NCBI RefSeq assembly: GCF_026151205.1
Contig: NC_087073.1
Span: 4,301,001 to 4,361,000 of the forward strand
Length of the DNA: 60,000 nt
Source: Bolinopsis microptera
Lineage: Eukaryota; Ctenophora; Tentaculata; Lobata; Bolinopsidae
Direction: 5' to 3'
Position numbers and translations under genes: made by a program. This document shows, piece by piece, positions 47,427 to 57,669 of the stretch (within the stretch, counting starts at the first letter, position 1; each line of letters begins with the position of its first letter). Under the pieces are notes generated by a model. It saw nothing but the letters and a program-made list of their open reading frames with translations, searched no databases and was not told the DNA's origin.

Positions 47427-48319
47427 TTGGGATTACTTCCAGGAAAATTGAGATCTCGTTATCTACTTTGGTACAAGGTTGCAAAATCTGCTGTGGGAGC
47501 AGTCTTCAATGTTCAAAATTCCATACTAGAGGTCATCTTGGGAATACCCCCACTCCGGGTTACAAACAGAATACTATCGGTGAAGCACTATCTGAAGGTA
47601 TTCAGTAGTATACATATCGATGTACACCATGACTTCATATGCAGAGAGATAGAATCCGGAAACACAAAAATTCTGGGCCAGATGCGGGATGTGCTGAAAT
47701 TTCTAAAATGGAAGGTGGAAGTATATGCTGACTCTGTCCTGCCAGGTGATGCAAAAATAATTGGACTGAATGATGCCTCGAAATTGTTCGAGCTCTCTAG
47801 GAAAGCCTGCCATTACACCAAGGCCTCTATCAAACAATTCACTGAATTCGTATGGCAGGAATCTATTAAGAACCAGTTACAAATGGAGGGCTGGTCTCAA
47901 ATTCCCATGGTGTCTACCACCCCCCTGAAGTTCCCTCATCATACTAGCAGAGAAACTGAGGTTCTAGTCATGAGCTTGTTTTACAAAAACAATCTTCTAA
48001 ACTCATTTCTATATATCCTTGACAGACTGAAATAAAATGGCCTTCTCCCTATTGCTCCTGTGGTCATGAAGAACAAACTGCAATTCATATACTGACTAGC
48101 TGTGGGCATGTTGACGAAAACCTTAGGGACCAAGCCTCATGTCTTCTCAGTGTTGGTAATGAGGTCTCCAGTCTGGAAGATCTGGGTACTCCACACTTGG
48201 CGATCCTAAACTGCTCGAGAGATCCAAAATTCATCCAAATCTTCAGTGAATGTGTGAATAATGATGACCTCAAGCTAAGAAGGAAGATCTGTATTTCTAC
48301 AGGGCCCACCCACGCCTAG
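47427..48319 (+). pseudogene. LINE C-terminal region with zinc-knuckle-like motif, frameshifted
   Basis: A 202-codon frame (47427-48035) is followed, one frame shift later, by a second frame from about 48043 to the TAG at 48317-48319. The second part holds YCSCGHEEQTAIHILTSCGH, the C-x-C-x(8)-H-x(4)-C pattern found at the end of I/Jockey/R1-type LINE proteins. A T-rich run (48519-48552) follows. The first part has no motif I recognise but has the length and position of the LINE region between reverse transcriptase and that motif. Confidence 0.6.
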
Positions 48320-48518
48320 CTGGGGAGTCTAGTCCCTATATTAGACGGCCAATGCTCTATCCATTGGTATGTACGCGGCCTTACCCAGGCCTGTAATAAA
48401 TGGGGAGTCCCTCTTAGGACGACCAGTGCTAGACACTGTTTACTATTGACTGAATGGAAACCTACTTAACTCTTTGGATTGGTAGAACCTGTCTGGTTAC
48501 ATGAACATTGGAGCTAGT

Positions 48519-48552
48519 TTTTTTTTTTTTTTTTTTTTTTATTTTTTTTTTT
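48519..48552. repeat. Poly(T) tract
   Basis: A run of T broken by a single A. It may be the tail of a retroelement inserted on the - strand. Confidence 0.8.
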
Positions 48553-48956
48553 ACTTTGTAGATTTACTTGTAAGCTTTATTGATTTTATCCATAAAATTG
48601 CATTTCCAATGATATTTATGTAACTTGAGAAACTTTTTCTACCAAAACGTTTTCAATAGGGAATCGTCTTTAAATTATTTTGGGGAATATTTTGACTTGA
48701 TATAACGACGTCGTCGTAATGACACAAGTGACTGATCAACCACCTTATTTGATAGTGTTTTTAAAATAAAGTATTTATATTTTTAACTTGGGTGTAAATA
48801 TTTTCATCATACTATTTGTTACTAAAATGCTCATTGTAGCCTATAATATTTAGATTTTCATCATCATCATCGTTATCTACAATAGATGTGTGTGCGAAAA
48901 TTTAAAAATTAGCAATAGCTAAGTCGTCAAGTAAGCCATTACGATGTCACTTAAAT

Positions 48957-49169
48957 GGATTATGGAATGTAATCCCAACACATATGCACACCATCGAGGA
49001 TCCTATGCAATTCAAAGCAGCTTTAACGAACTTTGTGAAGTCATTTCCGGACGAGCCTCCAGCTCCAGGATACAGCCATCGGAATGGAAACTCCTTGCTT
49101 GATTGGAGTGGTGATAAAACAGTTTCTACACTGTCCGGGGGGTCGACTTTTTCGATGGCCCGATAGAGG
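48957..49169 (+). pseudogene. LINE 3'-end fragment, same family as 24580-25318
   Basis: The frame reads LWNVIPTHMHTIEDPMQFKA then GNSLLDW and stops at 49164-49166. The matching segment at 25100-25315 has LWNTIPSDLHLIED and NGNSLLDW. Only the last 70 codons remain. Confidence 0.8.
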
Positions 49170-49419
49170 ATTCTATGAAGCCCTACAAAGTAACAAAGTA
49201 AGTAAAGACCCATCATAAACTTACGTGTATGATGCAAATAAAAAAATATACAAATTATTCAAACAATATACACATAATTGTCACAATGACCCTATATAAA
49301 AACAACCCTTCAAAAAATCAATATATTCCCTATCTCAAATATTGGGAGAAACATTTGAATATTAACCTTGGCCTTGTGGCTCCAAATTCAAATCTTAACT
49401 ATTTATATCAACAAAGTTC

Positions 49420-50215
49420 TTTCTCGCACCTCTGTTATTTGCTGATGATCTTAAATTAATTGGTAATGCAGCTAACCACGGTAGTGTTGCTGAAGATATC
49501 GAAGAATTAGAAGTTTGGGAAAGTATTTGGCTTTTACAATTTAATCCTGCCAAGTGCAAAGTAGTGCACATTAATTTTAACAACAATCCTAATTTAAATT
49601 ATAAGGTAAATGGTATAGAACTTGAAGTATCTGCACAGGAAAAAGATTTGGGGGTTATTACCCATAGCTCCCTGCTTTGGAACGAACAGATCAAAGCATG
49701 TATCGCTAAGGCAAATCGTATGATTTGTTGGATTGTAAGGAATTTAGTTATTAGAGAAAAGGTTGTTATGATTGCTATATCTTGAGTATTGTGTCCAATT
49801 GTGGAATCCACCTGCGGCTCATGGAAGTTGGGGGACTGTTTTGGAGCTGGAGAGCATCCAGAGGCGGTTTACCCGTCTGATTGATGAGGTGGGTACTCTT
49901 CCTTACAGCCGTAGACTGGAAATCCTCAATTTGACAACGCTGGCAGAGCGGCGAATACGTGGGGACCTTATTGAAGCTTTTAAGGTTATTAATGGTATGA
50001 CTGATTATGGTTCAGACTTTTTCAGACCAAGCAGATCAGGTCTTAATCTGGTTTCATCCAATAGATGTAGTAAAAGTGTGACAAAGGTCAAAAATATCCA
50101 GAAGTCTTTTCTCCCGGAGCGAGTTATTCCATATTGGAACAAACTCCCTCCGGACGTCAAGAACTCTGTGACAGTTTTAGGTTTTAAAATTAAATTAGAA
50201 GGATATAAGATTTTT
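49420..50215 (+). pseudogene. CR1/L2-like LINE reverse transcriptase, broken copy
   Basis: It begins LLFADDLKLIG, the reverse transcriptase catalytic FADD motif, followed by QFNPAKCKVV and EKDLGVITHSSLLW. A frame change near 49785 leads to LEYCVQLWNPPA, ELESIQRRFTRLI and IPYWNKLPPDVK, the usual C-terminal sequence. A T run at 50211-50227 and unrelated DNA follow. It is 5' truncated and inactive. Confidence 0.88.
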
Positions 50216-50274
50216 TTTTTTTTTTTTGAGAAAAAGAAAAATATGTCAAACAGTATATATATACATTCAATTAA

Positions 50275-50340
50275 ATCAAGTGATGCAATTGGCAGAGCAC
50301 AATAAAATTTTAAGTGTTGCAATTGGCAGAGCACAATTCA
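50275..50340. repeat. 31-bp tandem duplication
   Basis: TGCAATTGGCAGAGCACAAT occurs twice, 31 bp apart. Confidence 0.7.
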
Positions 50341-50389
50341 TTGCTACTAATAATTTTTTCAAAAACATTTTAACAAAACACATGATCTA

Positions 50390-50985
50390 CTCCATTATAG
50401 GGGCAGGGATGAGGTTGTATGAAACTTCTGATAGCTGAATCTCACGTTTGGTGTCCACCTTCTTTCCTCGGTACCCTCGTAGAGCAATAAGAGTTGTTCT
50501 CAACATTGCAAATCTTATCCTAGTTCTCACGTGTCTTACTACATCGCAGTACCTTTCCTTCCTTTTTCTTGCAATGAGGTCTGCTACTCTGTTGACGAAC
50601 TGCTTACACTCTTTAGACATTCCTCCAGATGTGAGGAATACAGCCGGGGTGAAGGTAGCCTTCTCCACATTCAACACTCTCTCCAAGTACTCGTCCTTCT
50701 TCTCTTTCTCGTTCTCTTCGTATACTTCTTGAAGAGTTTTTGTCCTGTTTGATAAGCAATTGGGGTGTGAAACCCTTATGTCAAGAAAGGTCTTATCAAA
50801 TGGAGTCCAAACTCCTCTAGCAGATACATCAAGCCGAGCTTGGTCACCTGTTATAGTCTTGGGGTTGAGGCAGTCACCCTCATTCACCTTCTGTAGCTGG
50901 GGTTCAACTTTTACATCATGACATACCTCACGAAGTAGATTTGCCATTGTGTCTCTGATGTTGTTGTGGGTCATTATCACGTAGC
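50390..50985 (-). pseudogene. Retroelement C-terminal domain with PD-(D/E)XK-like motif, 5' truncated
   Basis: On the - strand from about 50985 to the stop at 50387, the frame encodes MTHNNIRDTMANLLREVCHDV, then ARLDVSARGVWTPF..TFLDIRVSHPN, FTPAVFLTSGGMSKEC, and RIRFAMLRTTLIALRG. The D-V...D-I-R-V spacing resembles the core of restriction-endonuclease-like folds. Relatives with this motif set are, from my knowledge, common as the C-terminal part of retroelement proteins in cnidarians and other marine invertebrates. The frame is open upstream of the ATG but the reverse transcriptase part is missing. The nuclease assignment is an inference. Confidence 0.55.
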
Positions 50986-51356
50986 CCCCTAGCTTACAGG
51001 TAGATATGATTTCTAAAAGTATTACAAATGATTGCTTTTTTTGGAATGTTTCTAATGAAGTTTTAGTAAGAATTGAGGGAGCCAGTTATGTCAGTAATAA
51101 AGAGAAACATAACAATTATCTTTGGTTCCATCCTTATGTGGCAAAGAAGCGTTTTATAAATCTTTATTCCACTGGGAAGTTTTTAAAATAGGATAATGTT
51201 TTTGATGAAATTGTTTTTAAATATTGTATTTGATAATTAATTAATGTTGGTGGGGAAATATTTATTATATATTTTTTCACACAGTGCGATGATAGTTTGT
51301 AGACATGTGTGACGATGTGATGTCATAAATTTTACTTTACTTTACTTTACGTTACT

Positions 51357-51610
51357 TTACTGTCGGCCCCGTAGAGAAATCACTGTTGTTCTTAGGATTT
51401 CGAAAGGAAGGCGCTTCCTTATGTATCCAACAGCATCTGAATACCTTTGCCCTGTGTGGTATTCCATCTTGCTAGCAAGCTTCTTTACTAGTCTTTCAGC
51501 TTCACCACCCATTCGACCAGATGTTGATAAAACTAACGGCGTGAAGCTTCCTTTCTCTACTTCCAGAACCCTTGCATTGTAACACCTTTTCTTTTCATGA
51601 TTGATGATGC
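51357..51610 (-). pseudogene. Second copy of the same retroelement domain, shorter
   Basis: The - strand reads NHEKKRCYNARVLEVEKGSF, TPLVLSTSGRMGGEAERLV and RLPFEILRTTVISLRG, then TAA at 51359-51357. It matches the second half of the 50390-50985 copy motif by motif but is clearly diverged. A TTTAC-type simple repeat (51331-51360) abuts the stop. Confidence 0.65.
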
Positions 51611-51974
51611 AATATGATTTTTTTGATGATATGTTTAGACAAAAAAAGTTAACAAAAAATTAGAAACTCTTCTTGTATAGTAGTGACCTGCAGCAATTTA
51701 ACTATCAACGAAATCAAATAAGGTTAATATAAAAAGCAGAATCTAACAGGTTGACTTGAAAATGTGTTCCAACAAAATTAGGATGCTGGGATGCAGTAAA
51801 TGGACCTCCAAAACGTTCATGATTAGCCGATTTGCAATTATTGTGATGGAAGAGATTTTAACCTATTAACGCAGGAATGGATACACATAATCTGAATCGT
51901 AATTTGTAAAATTTGATTCTAGATTTTTGATTTAGCTAGGATATTTCAAACAACACAAGCAATAATTTTCTGGT

Positions 51975-52145
51975 TACTGGGCCGCGCTCAGCCTGTCATT
52001 CCGCCTAATCTCTATTCATGTTTATGAACATGATTGATACATGTTTCGTATCCAAATATCAGAAATATTCGGCGGCGCGCGCTTCGCGCGCGAAAATTGG
52101 CATGCAACGTATGTCAAGAACATGATAGCCTGAGGTCCCCAGGTA
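51975..52145 (-). mobile_element. Relative of the 75-bp ACCTGGGGACC element, longer version
   Basis: Read on the - strand it starts TTACCTGGGGACC and ends GAATGACAGGCTGAGCGCGG then CCCAGTAA. Compared with 34952-35026 it has about 90 extra bases in the middle, including a CG-rich hairpin (TTCGCGCGCGAAGCGCGCG on the - strand, near 52070). Confidence 0.7.
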
Positions 52146-52247
52146 AGGTAAAATATAATACAAAAGTAGTAACCATGGTTATACAATAGTAAAATTATAT
52201 AATATAATAATATTTTATTATAAGAATCAAAATTTACTAAGGAAGAC

Positions 52248-52309
52248 AAAATTTTACACGAGCGAGCTGAGCTCGAGATCTCGAGCTCAGCTCGCTCGTG
52301 TAAAATTTT
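52248..52309. repeat. Perfect 62-bp palindrome, no spacer
   Basis: Each half is 31 bp and they are exact reverse complements around 52278/52279 (centre CTCGAGATCTCGAG). It lies between two inverted copies of the ACCTGGGGACC element. Confidence 0.95.
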
Positions 52310-52319
52310 CTCTCGAGAG

Positions 52320-52432
52320 TTACCTGGGGACCCCATTGCCCATGCAGGCTATATAATAATGTTTATAAACATAGAAATTCGACGGAATTACAGGCAGAAA
52401 TGAAGCTAAGTAAAGGGCCGCCCAGTAAAATG
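52320..52432 (+). mobile_element. Relative of the 75-bp ACCTGGGGACC element, third copy
   Basis: It starts TTACCTGGGGACCCCA and ends GGGCCGCCCAGTAA, with a diverged middle. It faces the copy at 51975-52145, so the two form an inverted pair around the palindrome. Confidence 0.65.
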
Positions 52433-54120
52433 AAAGGCGATCAAAGCTCGCGAGGGAAACAAGTGCGGTGTTAATATTTAGCCGTAATAAATAAATAATA
52501 AAGCAAACGTCGACATCAACAATAATACACATAAACAATAAAACAATATTTCTTTGATATAATTTTGAATTTGTTTTTCTTAAAAATTTTGTATTCCTTA
52601 ATTTAACTTTATAAGTGCAAGTGATATAAAATGTATTGGATGTATTGTGATATTTTTTTTTGTGTTTTTTTGTGTTTTTTTTGTGTTTTTTTCTGTTTTC
52701 TTGAAAAAATTGTTGTTTTCTTGATATTTATGAACTGATGGCCAATGCAGTTGACGCGACGGATGGTACTCGTCTAAATTTCTTCGAAGTAGCGCGCGCC
52801 GCTTTCTTCTTTTTGCCCGATGGCAAGTGCTACAAAGTAGCGCGCGCCAGGCCAGACCATTAACAATGGCCAACCAATGCAGAAGAGTATTGCAAAGCAA
52901 AACAAAATTGACAATAGTTGCAGTGTCTACAGTTTAAATCATAGATGTCGCCTCACGCGCATATTTTTTATCAAGTTACTATAAGTGCTTTAAAATCGAG
53001 CGCTATTGTTTGACACTCAAGCTAGATTGAATCCATTGTGATGTGATGTCATTTGTCAGACGCAGACTGCGTTTTGATCTACTCAGAACCTGTATAATCT
53101 CTATCAGGGGGTACAGAGGTACCAGAACCCTTCCACCCACGGCAATAAGTGATTTGGACCTTAACCTGATCAACATTCTGAAACCCTAAAAGGTCATGGA
53201 GTGCTTGTTGGATGGGGGTCTAAACTGTTTTTTGTTGTGATGTGATTTAGTGGATTTTATATATATTATTACAAAGGGTTTTATTTTTACCTCAGTTTTT
53301 AAATTTGTACCATTTTTACAGAATTTGTATATAGGGTCATTGCTATATTATGTGTATGTGTATATTGTTTGAATATTCCTTTTGACGTTTTGAATTCAAT
53401 GTACTAGTTTTGTTTTTTAAAAGCCTTTTTCTTGTCGCATCAAGCGGGTTCAAAAGAAATTTACCCAAGAAAACATTTCCTATATGCGACTCATAAATAA
53501 TACTCCAATCCAGATTTTACATATTAGTTCTGTCACATATATTATTAATTACTCACCCATCGTTCCAGAAGAATTGGTAATTTTGAGTTAAATAATTAGT
53601 TGAATAGACGTTTACAATTTGATTTTTATATGGTGTCTTCTTAGTATCCGGCTACTCCTCATTTACATATTTGAAAAGCTTACACAATTCTGAAGCCTTT
53701 TATGTCCTTTACTTATATTATAAAATGTTTTATTAAAAGTTTACAGTTTGAAAGTTCTTTGTTATTCTCTATCCAGATTTTCAGCATACCATTTCAGCAT
53801 ACCATTCTCATCCATTAATTCCTTGAGGGTATGCAACTTTTCATTCTACTGCGCTGCATCCGTCTGTATGCATGGTTTCGTCTTTGTTCCTCTTCATTTT
53901 ATAATCTGCTACATCTGTTTCAAACGTAGCAACTTTCATCACAAGTTGATCTTGTACTACAGCTATTGCCCATAAAAAGAGCTTATTTATACTGGTGAGA
54001 CTGTTTCGCTTTACAGTTGGAGATGAAGCTCATTTAACTTGTGTTCAGCTTCAATGGACTACTATCAAGGCAAACAGGACAAGCATGATGCACAAAGCTT
54101 GGACACAATTGAAGCCGTCG
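52433..54120. other. Intergenic, no gene seen
   Basis: It contains a T-rich stretch (52650-52695), a repeated GTAGCGCGCGCC (52791 and 52837) and AT-rich sequence. No supported exon. Confidence 0.4.
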
Positions 54121-54123
54121 ACC

Positions 54124-54343
54124 TGGTAGCGTAATGTTGCACCTTTGTGCCCCCTGCCCCAAAAAGCGCCCCCTTTTGGCAACACTTCTCTTAAAATAGA
54201 AAGGGTAAATTGGACAAATTAGGTGATTTAGAGGTTACATCGGTAAAAGTTTTGCTAGTACTTAATCAAACGATGATTTGGCAACACCCTAAGATGGCAC
54301 TCCCTGCACAGCAAGGTCAGCATGGTCCTTCGTTACGCCACTG
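54124..54343. mobile_element. Possible diverged hAT MITE
   Basis: The right end reads GTTACGCCACTG, the inverse of the hAT terminus seen at 4531. The left end, GGTAGCGTAATGTTGC, is a degraded match. The interior has CCCCCTGCCCC and GCGCCCCC blocks like those of the 4531 element. No clean duplication is seen. Confidence 0.4.
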
Positions 54344-54765
54344 CCTAGACCGTTACTGCTCCGCCCATCAAGGGGACTCAGCAGAGAAGGGGGCCTGGTG
54401 GGGGGCTCAAAAGCTGTCCCAGGTGAACCGCCAGTAACATCTCACAAGCGCCCATGTATCAGAGTGAAAGGCTTGCTGTGTTCATGGCCATGGTGGCAGT
54501 GTCCTACAATGAAACTTGTGAATGTCATGTTCAGGGTACAGTTACATAATGACTGTACTTTAAAATGTTCTACTATACAGAGAATGTGCTCAGGTCATTT
54601 TAATCCAGCATAAATGAGATTTCCTTCCTAGTTTACTATACTTATCATATTTACTTGGGTTTTAGTACTGGAATTATTAATATATCTATACATAACTTGG
54701 CATCCGTGTTGCGACCACATGTCGATGAGATAGATCTGTATTGTAATCTTCGTTCCAAAACTTTT

Positions 54766-54910
54766 TATGTGCTATGTATACACTCCTTGATAGTTATCTT
54801 GATCTAGTATCTTTGTTTCACACAATAGACCATAAGTTTTGTGGTTTATCCACTGGGCTTAGATTTTGTGTTTAAGCTACCAAATTTTATTATTATTTAT
54901 TATTAAATGA
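54766..54910 (+). repeat. LINE 3' untranslated end with ATT tail, copy 1
   Basis: TCTTCGTTCCAAAACTTTTT to ACCAAATTTTATTATTATTT matches 58555-58712 with a handful of differences. Both end in ATT repeats, as CR1/L2-type elements do. Confidence 0.8.
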
Positions 54911-54973
54911 TTATAAATTATTTGAACTAATTATTAGATGCTAATAATGCAAAATCAATAGCAAACAAGAATC

Positions 54974-55126
54974 ATGGCAGCAGTTGAGGAGCTTTCAGCA
55001 AAGAGACAAAAGACAGAAGAGGAACCAGAAAATGAAGCTGAGAAAGAGGTATCCGCAAAACGACAAAAAACAAAAGATGAGCCAGAGAATGACACAGAGG
55101 AAGATGTATCCAATGGCCAGGAAAAG
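54974..55126 (+). CDS. Possible first coding exon of a Lys/Glu-rich nuclear protein
   Basis: ATG at 54974 (context AATCATGG) opens 51 codons that end at AAAAG/GTATGT, a good donor. The peptide is charged and holds two copies of SAKRQKT followed by EPEN, an internal duplication. The KRQK motifs look like nuclear localisation signals. I cannot name the gene, and no downstream exon is recognised before the LINE at 55798. Reading through the donor adds a short hydrophobic tail and a stop at 55228, which looks like intron. Confidence 0.45.
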
Positions 55127-55797
55127 GTATGTCCATTATTTACAATTTTGTTGATGATTACTAATACAATTTTGTTTTTCTGCTATTTGAGCTCCAAATG
55201 TATCATCGGCAATAGAGATCTTTTTTAAACACATATTCAAGAATCATTCAGATAATTATGCAATTTTAAGTGTATATTAGGAAATAGGGACTGCCAGCAG
55301 CTCTTGTGAAATAAGTGTGGTTCAAAAAAGGGATGCATATATTGTATTCTCTCGGAAATATTCCAGGAAATATGCCTTAAGGATTGAAATCCAGCAATGT
55401 GAAATGATAAATCCAGCAAGATTTGTTGTCCCAAATTAGGGGTCAAAGTCCTGAAATTTTAAAAATATGCTTACAGTAATATATCTCAAAGATGGTGCAA
55501 AAAAATGTGTTTTAAGGAATGAATTCAAGCAAATGAGGATTGAGGATGGTAAATTTGGACTACTATACAAGGGGTGACTATCACGTCGTGCAATTATTAA
55601 ACTATTTAAAAAAAAGAGAGGCTGGGCCTGGATGGCCCATAAGAGGATAGCATGGGGATGCTCTGCCTGCCTCTGGGGTATGGCAACCCTGGGGGAGGTT
55701 GCCGGAGAAATCAGAGTGTATAGTGGAGGATGGTGTTGTGAGGGGAGATAAGTCATAAATAAACACTTAAGTGCCAGCTGTAGAAAAGAAAAATGAG

Positions 55798-56275
55798 CTA
55801 AGACAACGTGTGAGTTGTCTCTATGTCACACCGGTCTGGTCCAGCTCCTCTGGTTCGGTTTGCGAAATTGACAATAGTGGAGATGTGCTGGTTGTCAAAT
55901 ATGTCATTGACGGAGAGGTAATAGTCCTGGAAATATTGCCCTCTTATTTGGGCAATAGCTGGGCACTGTCCAAGAAAGTGTGAGACTGTCTCCTCTTCGT
56001 TGCCGCACATAGGATCGGACAAGCACTGGTGCTTGATTTGCGAATGGTGTGGAGGTGTATGTTTAAGCCCCAGTGTCCCGTCATAAGGTGCACGGCAGTT
56101 CTGTAATTTTGTCTGTTGTTGCTGAATGTAGACTTGTTAAGATTTTTGATGATGTTGACGTGTTTGTGGCCGAGTGTCATTTTGGTGTGTCTGGAACCAT
56201 CAGTTAACCGGGTTTCCTGATTCTGTCTGGTGACTTTGTCGTCGATCAGACGTTTGATGTAATTTAACTATGCAG
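55798..56275 (-). pseudogene. LINE C-terminus with zinc-knuckle-like motif, frameshifted
   Basis: Read on the - strand: TKMTLGHKHVNIIKNLNK and LMTGHWGLNIHLHTIRKS, then, after a frame change near 56010, MCGNEEETVSHFLGQCPA. This is the C-x(2)-C-x(n)-H-x(4)-C end of I/Jockey-type LINE proteins, following an RNase H-like tail. It is inactive and 5' truncated. Confidence 0.75.
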
Positions 56276-56279
56276 ACAG

Positions 56280-57280
56280 TCTAAATGCACTTCAGCAAAT
56301 TTAACTGCAGATAGTCTTTAACTACACTTCAGATAAATTAGCTGCCGATGTTCTAACTGTATTGCAAATGCCTGAGCTGCAGATAGTTTAACTACACTGC
56401 AAAATGCAGATGCTTTATCTGCTCTCACATATAAATATCCTGCAACAGGATCCTGTTTAAATATCATTGTAGGCTCCCAAGTGGTCCTTTCTAAAAACAT
56501 AAACGTTTCAAATTATGCAAAATATATCGATAAATTATTCTCGCGATCATTTTGTTTTGAAAAATATAACACTAATATTTACCATAAACTTATATCATAT
56601 ATGTTATGCCTAATAATATATTCAATGCTGACAAAGGGTTTTTAAAATAATTTTACAATATTAAAATTGATACCTAATTTTAATTTAATTTCTGTATTAT
56701 CATATCGTTATCATATATCTATAGTTTAGGCCGTAGAAGGTTTTTATACTAGAACTGGATTAACTTCTGACTTATTTTTATCCTGCACAGCATTAAAGTG
56801 ATGTTCTGTTCTGTTCTGTTCTGTTCTGTTCTGTTCTGTTCTGTTCTGTTCTGTTCATAATTCGCGAATTTCAAAAACTCCTCTGGTTTTTGCCTTGACA
56901 TTCCATATTTAGTCTATAATACTATCTGAAAATGTCTCGTTACTTTTCTCTAGACGGTAATTTAATTTTCCTATTAACCTCTCATAACCTAATAATATAG
57001 GTAATATTTAATCGATATGAGCAGAAAGAATGAAATTCCATTTGGTACTGGGAACAATTTGTCTTGTGGCTTCAGAATTTCAACTATCTTAACAAATACA
57101 GTTGGAAATATTTTAACTTTTATGCAATACCCAAAAAAACACGGTTACTCAATACTCAGTGTGCCCACATTACTGCATCATAAATTATTCATTTTTCTCT
57201 GGTGTAACTAATGTTCAGCACCTCATTTGTCATCAAAATAGCCTCACGTTAAAAACTAACTCATTGCTAAGTAAATTACA
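56280..57280. other. Intergenic, no gene seen
   Basis: One (GTTCT)n run (56803-56856) is the only clear structure. The 64-codon frame at 57017-57211 has no motif. Confidence 0.4.
56803..56856. repeat. (GTTCT)n pentanucleotide repeat
   Basis: About eleven perfect units. Confidence 0.97.
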
Positions 57281-57284
57281 CATC

Positions 57285-57572
57285 TAAGTATGTTGCTAAT
57301 GTTACTAATTACTAAGTATGTTGCTAATGTTACTAATTACTAAGTATGTTGCTAATGTTTCTAATTACTAAGTATGTTGCTAATGTTATTAATTACTAAG
57401 TATGTTGCTAATGTTACTAATTACTAAGTATGTTGCTAATGTTACTAATTACTAAGTATGTTGCTAATGTTACTAATTACTAAGTATGTTTATAATGTTA
57501 CTAATTAGTAATTACTAAGTATGTTGCTAATGTTACTAATTACTAAGTATGTTGCTAATATTACTAATTACT
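57285..57572. repeat. 28-bp tandem repeat, about ten copies
   Basis: The unit includes TAAGTATGTTGCTAATG and TTACTAATTAC. Copies differ by one or two bases, and one near 57510 has an extra TAGTAATTA. Confidence 0.95.
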
Positions 57573-57669
57573 GAGCAGCAATAGCAGCAAATCTGGGGAA
57601 ACTTGGTGGACATAGACTTTTTTCACACAATTTGAGTATGTTGACTTCAACATGATATTGCAGCTTATT

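Noticed and set aside
51006-51191. 61-codon frame after the retroelement fragment
   Set aside because: It has no recognisable motif and is flanked by transposon debris; probably chance or LINE remnant.
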